A DNA stretch of 64,000 nt from Caecitellus pseudoparvulus (taxonomy: Eukaryota; Bigyra: Bicosoecida), in contig CBFFRQ010000034.1 in assembly GCA_965644315.1 (NCBI GenBank), positions 1-64,000 of the forward strand, in the 5' to 3' direction. Positions 44,257-56,235 of the stretch are shown here, in pieces. The notes beneath the pieces were generated by a model that worked only from the letters and a program-made list of their open reading frames with translations, made no database searches and was not told where the DNA came from. Both the position numbers and the translations under genes were made by a program. Numbering within the stretch: position 1 is the stretch's first letter; each line of letters opens with the position of its first letter.

Positions 44257-46477
44257 CTATGGCCGGCTGTCGGGAGCGCTGTCGCTGGGCACGGCAGTGC
44301 CGGCAGTGGTCGCTGCGAGCTGCTGCAGACGTGCGCCGCGCTTGCGGTCCGCGAGCAGGCTGCTGAGACGCTTAAGAGACGTGCGGTCCACCACTGTGCT
44401 GGACGAGACGCCGCCAATGACGCCTGCCACGCCACCCGTCTCCTCATCCTCCTCGTCATCCCCCCACACGTCGTCAGCGGGTGCTGACATGCCGGCGCCA
44501 ATGCGCTGCAGCGCCGCCCGGTCGCTCGTGCGACCTGCCGTCGCGGTCATGGCGGCAGTGGTGTCGCCGTCCTGTGGCTGCACCCTGACATTCTCCGTGT
44601 CGGTGTTGGGCGGCAGCGGCACGCCACTGGCCCACACACCGCCACCGCCGCCGCCGTGAGTCGTCGTGTGTGCACTCCCTGCCGCCCGCCGCCCAGAGGT
44701 GAGGGTGGCTGCAGAGAGGCCCCCTCGCGAGGACCGGAAAAGGGAGGAGTACAGGGAAGCTGGGGTGACTCCTGACGCTGACTCGCCGTCCTTCACCTCC
44801 TCCTCGCCCCCCGCCACTGCACGCTTCGTGGCGGCTTGTTCCTCCAACTCCACGACACCGGCCAGGTGGGCCAGCAGCTTGCTCATGCGTGACTCGATCT
44901 GGTTCAGGGCCAAGTCCAGGCGGTTGGCGGGGACGAGGGAGGCGAGTGACCCGCTGACTCCCAGCCCGCCGTTCGCCGCGGCGCGTTGCAGGGACGCTGC
45001 TGACTCCTCCGGACTCACGGGCAGGGGCACCTCACCCCCTGCGCCAGCTTGACTCTGCAGCGTTTCCACGACGCCCTGCAACGCAGCAGTGACTCCGTCG
45101 GGGTCGGCGCCGCTCTCCAGCACTTCTGCCTTGTGGTCGGCTGCGACCAGCTTGTGCAGCAGCTTGGCAGTGGCGGCTCGGCACTCCTCCAGCGTAATAC
45201 TGGCCTTGTGAAAACGAGCCTTGGCGTCAGAGCACTTGCGCTTGGAGTCTGCGACCTGCCGATTCAAGTCTTCCACCCGCGTGAACAGTGTGCGGTCTTC
45301 GGTGTCCAGCCCACCCTCCGTTTCCACTTCGTCCAGACGCCACACCAGCGCCTTCTGCTCACGCCGCAGCGCTTCAATGCGTTCTCGTGCAGCGGTTGCA
45401 GAGGCGTTCAAGCTGGCCTGCGTGTCGGCGCGGTGCAAGAACTTGTCCACGATGGCCCGCACGTCAGACAGCCCCGTTGCTGCGCGAATGCGCTGAAACG
45501 CCGACTCCAACTTGTCAGAGCGCCGCTGGTCCTCACGCAGCTTGCGCAGGAGCATGTTGCCGTACACTTTGCGCACCAAAAACAACTCCTTCATGCGTTC
45601 CTCCTGGGCCTCGTCCAGATCCCGCCGCCGCAAGCCGCCAGTCGCTGCCTGCAGTGCAGCGCCGTCAAACGCCGCGCGCTGCGCTGCCTGCGCAGACATG
45701 GTGGCGTCCACTTCGTCCAACTTGCGCTGGCGGGCACCACGAGCGTGCTCAAGGCGGGCACGCAGTTGTTCGACGAGTGCCTCGGCACGGGCTGCCTCGT
45801 TGCGACTGCCCTGCTTGTGCAGGCCGCCCTCTTTCAGGCTGCGTTTCAGCTGAGCCGTCTGGCGTTTCATGGCGCGCAGCTCCAAGTCCACGTCCGTCTT
45901 CTCGTTCTTGAGCCGTTCGATCATGAACAAATACATGTCCTGGCCGCGCAGGGACTCCTCATACGCCGCGTGGGCGTCTTGCCGAGCCACCTCTTGCTGC
46001 TCAATTTCCTGCAGCTCCTTGTGAGCTGCGCTGCGCCGTGCAGCATCTGCCGCCATCACGCGCTCAATGCGCGACAGCTCGTCAGCCACGCTGGTCATCT
46101 CCTTCTGTCGCTGCTTGTTCGCCATGCGCAGCTCGTCGTACTCTTTGCGCAGGCGCTGGCTCTGCTTGTCCAGCTCGGCGTGATTGTGCGCCTGCCACGC
46201 GTGCAGGTGTGCGTTCATGCGAGCTTCGCTCTGGTGCGTCGCCTCTGCCAGCGTCGTGCCCAGCTCGATAGGCTTGCCGTCCAGCCCCACTGGGCGCTCC
46301 ACGTCCCAGATGTTCAGCGCGGCTGCGCTGGACAGGCCGCTGCGCTTGGGTGAGCCAGTGCCGCGGCGACTGCCGCCTGTGAAGGGGAAGCCAGTGAAAC
46401 ACGTGAAAAGGGCGAACCGCGGACGCACGAAGTGATACAATAAGAACATTGTCACAAAACATGCTGTGCTGTGTCAT
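44257..46477 (-). CDS. ODAD3/CCDC151-like outer dynein arm docking protein
   Basis: The main reading frame covers 46376-44257. It can start with MTMFLLYH at 46455 without splicing (732 aa). Alternatively a 49-bp first exon (46477-46429) is spliced over a 52-bp intron with GTGCGTCC and CTTCACAG ends (722 aa, phase 1). The protein is mainly coiled coil with MYLFMIERLKNEK and AFQRIRAATGLSDVRAIVDKF, which match the F..I..ATG..D...V..F segment shared by outer-dynein-arm docking proteins; of these it fits CCDC151/ODAD3 best. Such proteins anchor outer arm dyneins to axonemal doublets. The C-terminal ~180 residues are low-complexity. Assignment to ODAD3 rather than the related ODAD1/CCDC63 group is moderate. 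Confidence 0.72.
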
Positions 46478-47028
46478 GCTCTCTGCTGCACCGTGGTGGC
46501 AACGCCCTTTCGTGGGTTCGAGGCAACGGGCGCAAGAAACGCTGTCACTCTGCGCACCAACGGAACCACACCAGAGCACGCCCACGCACCTCGTGGCGCA
46601 TCACGCCCATCATGCAGACGAGCTGTAGCACTGCCTCGCACGGCAGGCCCTGGTCCTTGGGTGGAGGTGACGACATCTCCCCTCACGCCCCCGCGTGCCT
46701 GCACTGGCGGCACGCCTTGCTCACGCCACGCCTCACGGGGAGGCAGCCGAGGCACCCCTGCCATGGTTCGTGGGTGGTGTCGATGGATACGTGTGCGACC
46801 TGCGGTCTGGACACAGGCCTCGTCGCGACGTGCCGCGCACAGGGCCGTGCCGCTCAGCTGCACTGGCACTTGGTCGCGTGCGACGACTGCGTCCCGCAGA
46901 GCGCTCAGCAGCGCTGGGCAGCGGGCAGAGCAAGGTGCGAGTGTGCGCGGTAGAAACACACAGCCAGAATTTGATCTGTATCTTGCTTTGATTGAATTGG
47001 CGCGTCGAGTGCACTGAGCCAGGCGGCT
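46478..47028. other. Intergenic region
   Basis: About 550 bp lies between two genes on the minus strand. Open frames of 160-180 codons exist on both strands, but they overlap each other and share no recognisable features, so I read them as chance frames in GC-rich DNA. The region should hold the promoter of the ODAD3-like gene and the 3' end of the Sfi1-like gene. Confidence 0.5.
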
Positions 47029-50000
47029 TCACCCCAGGCCCGACCCACCGCTGCCTGGCAGGACATACGGTCCTGAGTACGTGGGAGACGAGTGAGCGTA
47101 CACGGGCGGCTGGACACTGGTCTCCCCTACTGCGTTGGCTTCCGCGTCGGCACCGCCCCCCCTCCGGCCCCCATGCCCCGGCCGAGTCACGGGGGGCGTG
47201 TACGGCCGCCACTGCGACCCCTGACTCGCCTTGTGAGCCAGCAGCTGCAGCTCCAGCTGTGCGTCGCTAAGTTTGTCCTGCAGCTGTGCGTTTCGCCGCC
47301 GCAGGGCTGCCACGGCGTCTTCCAGTTCCGCCACAACAGCCGCCGCCGGTGGGTCTCGGCTTGTCTTCTGCACGCCTGTGGCAGACCTGGTCGCAGCCAC
47401 CGCGCGCTGGGCAGCGGGCAACGTCGCCACATGGACAGTCTGCACACCAACGTGTGCGACTTTGGTGGCCTGGGGGGCAGCCCGTGCCTCGAAACGCTTC
47501 ACGCGCGCCCGAGCCCGCGCTAGGGCCTTGCGCAGCTCAGCCACCTGCTCATCCACACGCCCCTGCCCAGCCACTTCCGCTCTGGCCGCAGCCTCTGACG
47601 CGCGCGCAGCTGCCGCATGCTGGGCAGTCTGCCGACTGCGCGCCAGGGCAGCGCCAGCACGCTTGTGCGCCGCAGCTGCCTTTGCCTCGGCATCTGCCGC
47701 ACGCTCCATCGCTGCAGCCTCGGCGTCAGCGGCAGCGGCGGCGGCGGCCTCACTCTCTGCCAGTTTGGCACGCAGAGAGGCCAATTCGTCGTCGCGCTGC
47801 TCTAAAGTTGCCCGTGCCGCCTGCAGCTGCTCCTGCAACTCACCGCGCTGCGAGTCCCACTGGGCGTACGTTTGTTCTGCGCGCTGCAGGAGGGATTGCT
47901 CCACCTCCTGCACGCGGTCCATGAGACTGGCCTTGTGGTCAGTCATGTCTTGCAGGGCGCGCTGCATGTCGCCCAGGTCCTGTCGGGCTTTGTGGGACGC
48001 CACCACCGCACAGTCCAGGTCGCTCTGCAGCTGTGCCTGCGTGGCCTTGGCCGCTGCTGCGTCTCGCTGCCCCGCCGCGCGCAGCTGCTCCACCTCGCCC
48101 TCCAACGCGCCGATGCGAGACTGAAGTCGGAACACGTGTTCGCGCTGACAACCCAACTCCGCCTTGGCTGCACGCCCCTCCTCCACTTCCCCTTGCATCT
48201 GCTCCAGCACCTGTAGAGTCTCGTGCACTTGCGACTGCAGGTCGCGAATACTGCGCTCTCGCCGCTTGATCTTCTCAGCCTGGCTCTCAACTTCGCCCTC
48301 GCTGGACGTGACACGACCTTGCAAATACTCAATGGTAGCATGCGCATCTTTCAGTTCCCCATCCACCTCACACCACTCTTGCCGCTGCAAAGCCAGGCCG
48401 GCCTCCAGCTCAGAGTTCGCTTGCTGAACGGCCGACAAACTTTGCTGCAGAACAGAGACACGAAAGGCGAGATCCAGCACCTTCTGAGAGAAAGCAGACT
48501 GATTTCCAATCTGACTTTCGATCGATTCCTCTAGTCTGCACTTTGCTGACCGAAGGTTGATAACTTCTGTCTCCAGCTCAGACACCCTCAACGCCGTCGC
48601 CTCAGCCCCACGCTCAAACTCAGCAATGCGACCCCGCGCACTCTCCAGCTCACCAGCCACCACCACATGCCGAGCCCGCCCCACACCCGACCGCCACACG
48701 TCAAACGCACCACGCACACTCCAACCGTGCACCGCCGACCGCGCACCCACCAGCGCCTCACACGCCCGACGCAGCTTCTCACGCCGCTCACCCGCTGCCA
48801 CACTCGCCTCCAGCTCAGACACCCTCAACGCCGTCGCCTCAGCCCCACGCTCAAACTCAGCAATGCGACCCCGCGCACTCTCCAGCTCCCTACACACCGC
48901 CACATGCCGAGCCCGCCCCACACCCGACCGCCACACGTCAAACGCACCACGCACACTCCAACCGTGCACCGCCGACCGCGCACCCACCAGCGCCTCACAC
49001 GCCCGACGCAGCTTCTCACGCCGCTCACCCGCTGCCACACTCGCCTCCAGCTCAGACACCCTCAACGCCGTCGCCTCAGCCCCACGCTCAAACTCAGCAA
49101 TGCGACCCCGCGCACTCTCCAGCTCACCAGCCACCACCACATGCCGAGCCCGCCCCACACACGACCGCCACACGTCAAACGCACCACGCACACTCCAACC
49201 GTGCACCGCCGACCGCGCACCCACCAGCGCCTCACACGCCCGACGCAGCTTCTCACGCCGCTCACCTGCTGCCACACTCGCCTCCAGCTCAGACACCCTC
49301 AACGCCGTCGCCTCAGCCCCACGCTCAAACTCAGCAATGCGACCCCGCGCACTCGCCAGCTCACCAACCACCGCCACATGCCGAGCCCGCCCCACACACG
49401 ACCGCCACACGTCAAACGCACCACGCACACTCCAACCGTGCACCGCCGACCGCGCACCCACCAGCGCCTCACACGCCCGACGCAGCTTCTCACGCCGCTC
49501 ACCCGCTGCCACACTCGCCTCCAGCTCAGACACCCTCAACGCCGTCGCCTCAGCCCCACGCTCAAACTCAGCAATGCGACCCCGCGCACTCTCCAGCTCA
49601 CCAGCCACCGCCACATGCCGAGCCCGCCCCACACACGACCGCCACACGTCAAACGCACCACGCACACTCCAACCGTGCACCGCCGACCGCGCACCCACCA
49701 GCGCCTCACACGCCCGACGCAGCTTCTCACGCCGCTCACCCGCTGCCACACACGCCTCCAGCTCAGACACCCTCAACGCCGTCGCCTCAGCCCCACGCTC
49801 AAACTCAGCAATGCGACCCCGCGCACTCTCCAGCTCACCAACCACCGCCACATGCCGAGCCCGCCCCACACACGACCACCACACGTCAAACGCACCACGC
49901 ACACTCCAACCGTGCACCGCCGACCGCGCACCCACCAGCGCCTCACACGCCCGACGCAGCTTCTCACGCCGCTCACCCGCTGCCACACTCGCCTCCAGCT

Positions 50001-53000
50001 CAGACACCCTCAACGCCGTCGCCTCAGCCCCACGCTCAAACTCAGCAATGCGACCCCGCGCACTCTCCAGCTCACCAGCCACCACCACATGCCGAGCCCG
50101 CCCCACACACGACCGCCACACGTCAAACGCACCACGCACACTCCAACCGTGCACCGCCGACCGCGCACCCACCAGCGCCTCACACGCCCGACGCAGCTTC
50201 TCACGCCGCTCACCTGCTGCCACACTCGCCTCCAGCTCAGACACCCTCAACGCCGTCGCCTCAGCCCCACGCTCAAACTCAGCAATGCGACCCCGCGCAC
50301 TCTCCAGCTCACCAACCACCGCCACATGCCGAGCCCGCCCCACACCCGACCGCCACACGTCAAACGCACCACGCACACTCCAACCGTGCACCGCCGACCG
50401 CGCACCCACCAGCGCCTCACACGCCCGACGCAGCTTCTCACGCCGCTCACCCGCTGCCACACTCGCCTCCAGCTCAGACACCCTCAACGCCGTCGCCTCA
50501 GCCCCACGCTCAAACTCAGCAATGCGACCCCGCGCACTCTCCAGCTCACCAGCCACCGCCACATGCCGAGCCCGCCCCACACACGACCGCCACACGTCAA
50601 ACGCACCACGCACACTCCAACCGTGCACCGCCGACCGCGCACCCACCAGCGCCTCACACGCCCGACGCAGCTTCTCACGCCGCTCACCCGCTGCCACACT
50701 CGCCTCCAGCTCAGACACCCTCAACGCCGTCGCCTCAGCCCCACGCTCAAACTCAGCAATGCGACCCCGCGCACTCTCCAGCTCACCAGCCACCGCCACA
50801 TGCCGAGCCCGCCCCACACCCGACCGCCACACGTCAAACGCACCACGCACACTCCAACCGTGCACCGCCGACCGCGCACCCACCAGCGCCTCACACGCCC
50901 GACGCAGCTTCTCACGCCGCTCACCCGCTGCCACAGATGCCTTAAGCGCTTTGACAACGCCACGCAAGCGCTCATTTTCGGGCTCAATCTCTTGTACTTC
51001 AGATATGGCCTCCGCCATCGCACCACGCAGCTCCTCGATCTTGCTTTGCATCTCGGAAATGTTTTCCTCAGCGAGCTCTCCTTGCTTGGCACTCGTTGTC
51101 AGACCCGACCAGTGCGCGAACGCTCCACGCAGGGCAAACGCTTGCAAGCTGGTGCGCCTTGCGTGCACGGTGCGGACGAAGGCAGTCAGGGTCGACTTGT
51201 GGTGTTGCTGCCTGGCTTGGCGCACCGTGCCTGTGCCGTAGCAGTGCAGCGTCCAGTGCTGAAAGGCCCGGCGCAGCGCCTGAGAGCGAGTTGACATTTG
51301 CTGCGACGACAGCGCAAGCTTGAGTGCTGCCGACTGCTGAGTGGCATGTCGCAGTGCGAGCTCAGCCTCGGCTGCCTGCGATGCCGCCTTCCCAGCTGCT
51401 TCTCGAGCAGCCTCGGCCTGCTTGCTAGCTGCAGCCTTCGCTTTGGCCAGCTGAGCGTTCAGCTGCGTGATTTGCTGTGACATGATCTCCACCTGTCCGC
51501 TGGCTCGCTTGGCGTCGTCTTGAGACGCTTGCAGTTCCGCCTGTGTCTGGCTCAGGCGCTCCTGCAGCTCAGCGGCTGCTGGGGCCAGCGTTTCAATGTC
51601 GGCCATGGCCCCTTGCACCTCGTTCTGCAGGTCAGCCTGCCGCACAGAGGAGTCGAAGAGCTCCTCCTCCAGCTCCCGGATGCGGTCGGAAAGGCCCTGC
51701 ATGCCTCTGCGAGCCACCTGCACAGAGTGGTCCAGTGCGTTGGCGGGCGTGCCGCGACCGTGCCGAGGGGAGGTGGACGGCTCGCGTGCAGAGGACGTCT
51801 CGCCGTCCATGGCGGCGTGGTAGGTGTCCAGCAGACTGGACGCCGCCACGTGGCACCGCGTCTCCATGTCTGCCGCCCACGTCATCTGCACGTCCACCAG
51901 GGCGCGCAGTGTGCTGGTTTCCAGCAACAGGAGTCGGGCCGCGTCCAGCAACTGCTCGCCATGCATCGTGCCGAGTGAAGCCAGGCTAAGGCCCTGGCTG
52001 CTGCCACTGCCACTGTCACTGGGCTGGCGCAGGCGCTGGGGCGAGACGGGTTGGCTGCCTGACGCGTGGGGTGTGCTGGGGGCCGTCACTCCCTCGCTCG
52101 AACTGACACCCCGTGACGGCGCGTCAGTCCATGCCGAGGCAACACTAGGAGACGCAGGCAGGGGGTGGCGGGAGGGTTGCCAGCCCTGCGATGCGTCTGT
52201 GGTGCCTGACTGGTGAGATGGCGCCCTTGAGTGCACCGGTGGCGCCGCTGCTCCATCGGCTCCGTCGGTCTGTGCGTGTGAGGCACTGGCCCCCGAGCCA
52301 CAAGGGGCATCGGGTGGTGCTGGCGCTGCCGGGCTGGCCGTGGGTGGAGCAGCGCCCTCCACAGCTGCTGATAGCGCCTGGAAGAGGGCTAGTGGTGCCA
52401 CGCCCTGTGACGCGCCGCCTGGGTGCTGCCCCCCCGCCACAGAGCGCTCGCTTTGAGCAGAAGCACTGTGCACCGAGGCAGCACCCGGTGAAGAAGTGGT
52501 GGTGGGGGGGGGCAGGTGCAGGGGTGTGAGGGGCATGCCGGCCTGCCGCTGCAGCGCGTGCAGCTGTTGGAAAATGCGGTGGTGCAGGGACTGGGCGGGG
52601 ATGTGTCGCCCCTGCGCCACGGCTGCTTGCATGGAGCGAAGCTCAGCCAGCACCGGCTGGGCAGACGCCTGAAAGCCCTGCACCTCCCGAGACAGGGAGG
52701 GGTCTTGGCCGGCAGAGGGAGGGGGGCGCACGTTTGCGGCCTGGTCAGTCACGGAGAGCCGTGTGGGCGGCGTGCTGCGACTGGCCAGGCCGTGGGCAGT
52801 GCTCGTGCCAAGTTGCATGCTTGCAGCACTGCGGGCCGTGACGCCTTGTGCCCCCACACTGCCTTGCACAGGCGAGCGGTGGGATAGTGAGGCGGCGCTG
52901 GCGGTGGAAGGTGAGTAGGCGTACGTCCTGGATACGCCAGACGCGGAGAACTCTGCAGGACCTGCGGGTGAGGGAGAAAAGCGTGTGCGTTTCACGGCGA

Positions 53001-53504
53001 AACTCTCCTGCGCACATCACCGGCAGTGCCGCGGCATGGATGCAGCCCTCCCAGCCACCAGGCCGGCACAATGGTGCAGTGTGTAATGTAAACGTTGCTG
53101 TCCAAGGCTAGTGGCACCGGAGCTTCCCACGCACCGTGCTCTTCGCCCAACGCTTGCAGCAACGTCCAACCTTCACACGCATCCGGGCCAGGCGCGAATC
53201 CTGCCACCAGGCGCTGCCAGACGTCCGGGAAGCGCTCCTCCGTCACGCCCTCGGAGAAGTTAGCGGTCGTGACGCCATCTTTCTCGAAGATGGTCACGTC
53301 AACTTGGCGCTTGCCGGCGCTGGTCGGCGGCACCACTCTCAGCTTGCACGTCCGACCGTTCACCACACGGTGAACTTCGTGGCCGACGAAATCGAGCACA
53401 CTGGTCGCCCCTGACACCACCGACGCATCTGAAGGCGATGCAATCCACTGCTGCAGCCCAGGCTGGCCCGTCGAGGCCGCACTTTCGGCGCTGTCAGGCT
53501 GCAT
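47029..53504 (-). CDS. Sfi1-like coiled-coil protein with ten 79-residue repeats
   Basis: The long exon 53007-47029 has no ATG until well inside. An upstream frame beginning at the ATG 53504 joins it in phase 0 (exon 53504-53070, intron 53069-53008 with GTGCCGG and GCGCAG ends). The fused product is about 2137 aa. The N-terminal ~145 residues are an unrecognised globular domain. A Ser/Pro-rich segment and coiled coil follow. Two single motifs, ALRRAFQHWTL and ALRGAFAHW, precede ten tandem modules (roughly residues 834-1630), each with VRGAFDVWRS. These resemble the centrin-binding Sfi1 repeat (L..F..W). The remainder is coiled coil and Ala-rich. A role as a centrin-associated fibre in basal bodies or centrosomes is inferred. 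The N-terminal join could instead be two genes. Confidence 0.65.
48571..50935. repeat. Ten tandem 237-bp coding repeats
   Basis: Ten copies of a 237-bp unit (79 codons) run without interruption inside the Sfi1-like gene. They are nearly identical at DNA level; a few sites vary (RSG or RSC after FDVW, one WWSC, VAGE/VVGE/VCRE, AS/AC at the unit start). The same low sequence variety keeps two other frames open on the opposite strand, giving spurious frames of nearly 900 codons there. The final unit boundary is sharp at both ends. Confidence 0.97.
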
Positions 53505-53831
53505 GGCTGGCTGCACTGCACCTGCGCAGTGCGGTGCCAAGTCACACCAGCTCGCTGCCCAACTGCCGCAGAGCACAGCTCAGCACGCTGAGCAGTGCGA
53601 TTGTAAAACTGCCAAGGGGGCTTGCACTCCCCTCAGCGTCGGGCTGCGGTGAGTGTGGAAGGTCTTTGGATTTGGACGGCTTCTCTCTCTGGCTTCGCAG
53701 CGCTGGCTGAGATTCCAACAGATGCATCGCGAGGCCCCCGAAGGCACAGAGTGGGGCCCGCAAAGGTTCGATGCGCCGTGTCTCCCTGCATTTCAAGCTC
53801 CCTGGGACTCGTTTCGTGCAGCATCCGGCGC
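53505..53831. other. Short intergenic region
   Basis: About 330 bp between the 3' end of the DNAJC1-like gene and the start of the Sfi1-like gene, both on the minus strand. I see no gene or structure. The upstream frame stays open to 53576 but only with a GTG start. Confidence 0.45.
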
Positions 53832-55126
53832 TCACTCGCCGCCTGTGGCCTTGACCACCGCTGCGCACGCCCTGAAACGCGCCAAGCACGCCTTGGCACT
53901 CTTGCCCTCCAGGCCGGGCTGTTTGGACACCCACTTCCACTTGGCCGACACAGCTGCCTTCACCGCCGCTCGCCCCAGGCCAGAGGTGCTCTTTCCCAGC
54001 TCAGGTGGCATATTCCGCAGCGCAGTTTCAAGGGCCGCTTGCTCCTCGGCGCTCCACGCAATCGGCGCAGGGGCAGGGGGAGAGTCAGCACTGGTGGTTT
54101 GTTTCGGCTTGCCTGATGCTGCGTTTCGCAGGGACTTGACCATGGCGCTGACATCTGCCACCGTGCAGCCGTCGCCGATGAAGTCAGCGATTCTATCAAA
54201 TCTGTGCCGCGTGCCGCCGGGAAACTTCGCCAGCGCACGCGAGAGCCGGTGCAGCGCGTCGGCAGTGACTCGGAAGGCGCCGCCCTGCTCCGGCGGCGAG
54301 TCACTCTCGTCGCTGCTGTGGTCGTCCGAGTCACTGTCGGAGTCACCGCCCCCCCCGCGCTGGCCACGAGCCTTGGCCGCTGCTGCCCGCACACTCTGCG
54401 TCGCACTCTCAGCTGCAGCTGCTGCCGCGGCGTGCGCTTCGCGTTGGCGCCGCGCTTTTGCCTGGACCTTGCGCAACGCAGCAGCCGACGCCTGTGAAGC
54501 CGCCGCAGCGGCAGCTGCTTCCGCCTCCGCTGCAGCCCTGGACTTGGCCAGGGCTGCATCCAGAGACCGCCCCGCTGACTTGCCTGCCTTCTTGCTGCGC
54601 TGCTTCCAGGCCAGGTACACGGCAGGCGCTGTGGCCAGTGCGGTGACTGCAAGCACGCCGAGCCAGGCCAGCGGCGTGTCCTCCACAGCAGACATGCCAG
54701 CGGCACGCGACGCCGCTTCGAAGGATGAGTAACGGTGCGTGTCTTCCTCTGCCAGGTCTCCTTTGTCGTACGCTGCGCGCAACTCCTCGTCCTTCAGCAC
54801 CTCGTACGCTGTGCAGAGAGCGTGGCGCCGGTTGGCGTGTGCGTGCGGAAATTGAGCCAGGCACACGCTGCCACCGTGCCCTGCTCCACCGCACCATTCA
54901 CGATGTCCGTGAACGCCTCCTCTGCAGCAGCTTTCTCCTCAGCTGGGACTTTGTCCGGGTGGTACTTCAACGCCAGCTTTCGATACGCGCGTGTGATGTC
55001 GCGTTGGCTGGCCGTCGGCGGCACACCCAGCACGCCGTACAGATCCTGCCCACTGTCGCCGCTGCTCGCGAGGCACACGGTTGACGCTGCCAGCAGGGCT
55101 GTGAAGAGGAACTTCGTGATGCCCAT
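53832..55126 (-). CDS. DNAJC1-like ER J-domain protein with SANT domains
   Basis: Exons 55126-54895 and 54808-53832 (phase 1) give 402 aa. Residues 1-20 are a signal peptide ([18 protein letters not shown]). The J domain spans about 27-95 with HPD at 56-58 ([11 protein letters not shown]) and is split by the intron at [16 protein letters not shown] membrane helix follows ([20 protein letters not shown], about 123-145), then Ala/Lys-rich charged helix. Two SANT/Myb-like segments are seen ([17 protein letters not shown] and [17 protein letters not shown] with [19 protein letters not shown]). This order is that of DNAJC1/MTJ1, which recruits BiP at the ER membrane and contacts ribosomes with its cytosolic side. 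The 86-bp intron begins GTGCGGTG and contains CAATTTCCGCAC. Confidence 0.9.
54843..54854. promoter_or_regulatory. Recurrent motif in DNAJC1-like intron 1
   Basis: Full CAATTTCCGCAC in the sense of the gene, about 40 bases after the 5' splice site and about 34 before the 3' one. Confidence 0.7.
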
Positions 55127-55335
55127 CTTGCAGTGTGCCTGTCGCTTGCGCTGCTCCCAGCCCTGGCTTCGCGCACTCGCTGAGCGGCGTGTGTGGGACA
55201 AACGCCGCTCGCAAGCCCGCGAGAGCGGAACACTGCCTCAGGACAGTGAATGGTCACAAGTGCATACATGCCTCCCTGCCCAGGGCATGTACGCTGGCAG
55301 GAGTTGCATTTTTGTGTGTCGTGGGCAGTTGCCTG

Positions 55336-56235
55336 TCAGCGCGGCTCAGGCGTGGGCGGGGCGTCTGCTGCGTTGCCACCCTCCTCCTCCTGCAGCAACG
55401 CACCAGTGGCGGGGTCAACCTCCACGGCCACCGTGGTGGGGTTCACATACGTGTGCCCTGTGCCGTCAAAGACACCCGTGGGCACTTCTCCTGCTGCGTT
55501 CACGAGCAGCACTGGTTGACCCGCCCAGGGCTTCAAGCGCTCCATGCCTGCCACAGCTGGGTCAGTGGTGTGGGAGGGGGGTGGTGCTCCAACACGAGGA
55601 GCGGGTGTAAAGCGGGGGTCCAGCTGCAGGCGCGTATTACGCGCTTCGTCCATCAGCACCACCCGCCCCATCAGCATGCGCAGCTCAGGCCGCCCCGCTC
55701 TCACGCCGAGCTCAGACACCACCACACTGCCGCCACCCGCACCACTCGCCCCCGCAGCTGCAGGAACAGAGGAAGCAGGTGCAGACAGCAGGATGCGCTC
55801 AGCCACCAGCGTCTTCACCGCCATCTGCCGGTGCTTGCGCAGCAGGCTCAGGCCAGCCGTAATGGCGACAGCGCCGCTGTGCGGGGGGAAGGACGTAAGG
55901 GAGTGACTCGGGCAGTGAAGCGGCGACACAATGCAGCAACGCACATTAGAATTGCGTTTGTGACCTCCAGAAACTGCACGCGGGCTTCCAGGTCTGCGCA
56001 GATGGCAGCGCAGAGTGTGCTGCTGAGGCGTGTGCGGAAATTGACTCGCCACACACGCACCTCCAGCCTGCACAGCCCCCGCACCTCCACTCCCCGTCCC
56101 GGGCACACCAGTGGACAGCTGTGGCAGTTCGCTCCTGTCGGAGGGCTTGATGCCCGCTTGTTTGCGCTTGTGGTGGTTGGCAAGCAGTCGCTCTTCGAAG
56201 CTCTGCTGTGGCGGGTCGGGTGGTGTCTGAGCCAT
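55336..56235 (-). CDS. Hypothetical protein with a membrane-like segment, 254 aa
   Basis: Exons 56235-56061, 55993-55945 and 55876-55336 (phases 1 and 2) give 254 aa starting at MAQTPPDP. I do not recognise the family. The N-terminal part is polar (SFEERLLANHHKRKQAGIKP). A helix follows across exons 2-3 (LEARVQFLEVTNAILIGAVAITAGLSLL), then basic residues, a glycine-rich stretch and a C-terminal region with GVFDGTGHTYVNPTTVAVEV and an acidic tail. The reading frame also stays open through both introns, but splice sites (GTGCGTGT...GCGCAG, GTGCGTTG...CACAG) and a smooth helix argue for splicing. Intron 1 contains CAATTTCCGCAC 18 bases after its start. It is divergent with twinfilin. Confidence 0.6.
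   Translation of the reverse strand: MAQTPPDPPQQSFEERLLANHHKRKQAGIKPSDRSELPQLSTGVPGTGSGGAGAVQAGGACVASQFPHTPQQHTLRCHLRRPGSPRAVSGGHKRNSNVRCCIVSPLHCPSHSLTSFPPHSGAVAITAGLSLLRKHRQMAVKTLVAERILLSAPASSVPAAAGASGAGGGSVVVSELGVRAGRPELRMLMGRVVLMDEARNTRLQLDPRFTPAPRVGAPPPSHTTDPAVAGMERLKPWAGQPVLLVNAAGEVPTGVFDGTGHTYVNPTTVAVEVDPATGALLQEEEGGNAADAPPTPEPR
56032..56043. promoter_or_regulatory. Recurrent motif in intron 1 of the 254-aa hypothetical gene
   Basis: Full CAATTTCCGCAC in the sense of the gene, 18 bases into a 67-bp intron. Confidence 0.7.

Noticed and set aside
45049-46353. Plus-strand 434-codon open frame
   Set aside because: It is antisense to the ODAD3-like coiled coil. It is Leu/Gln/His-rich with no recognisable features, as expected opposite Glu/Lys/Arg-rich coiled-coil codons.
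48557-51294. Plus-strand open frames of about 875 and 894 codons across the repeat region
   Set aside because: They exist only because the 237-bp repeat (a multiple of three) lacks stops in other frames. Their composition (Arg/Pro/Thr/Ser) has no domain, while the minus-strand frame has clear helix and Sfi1-like motifs.
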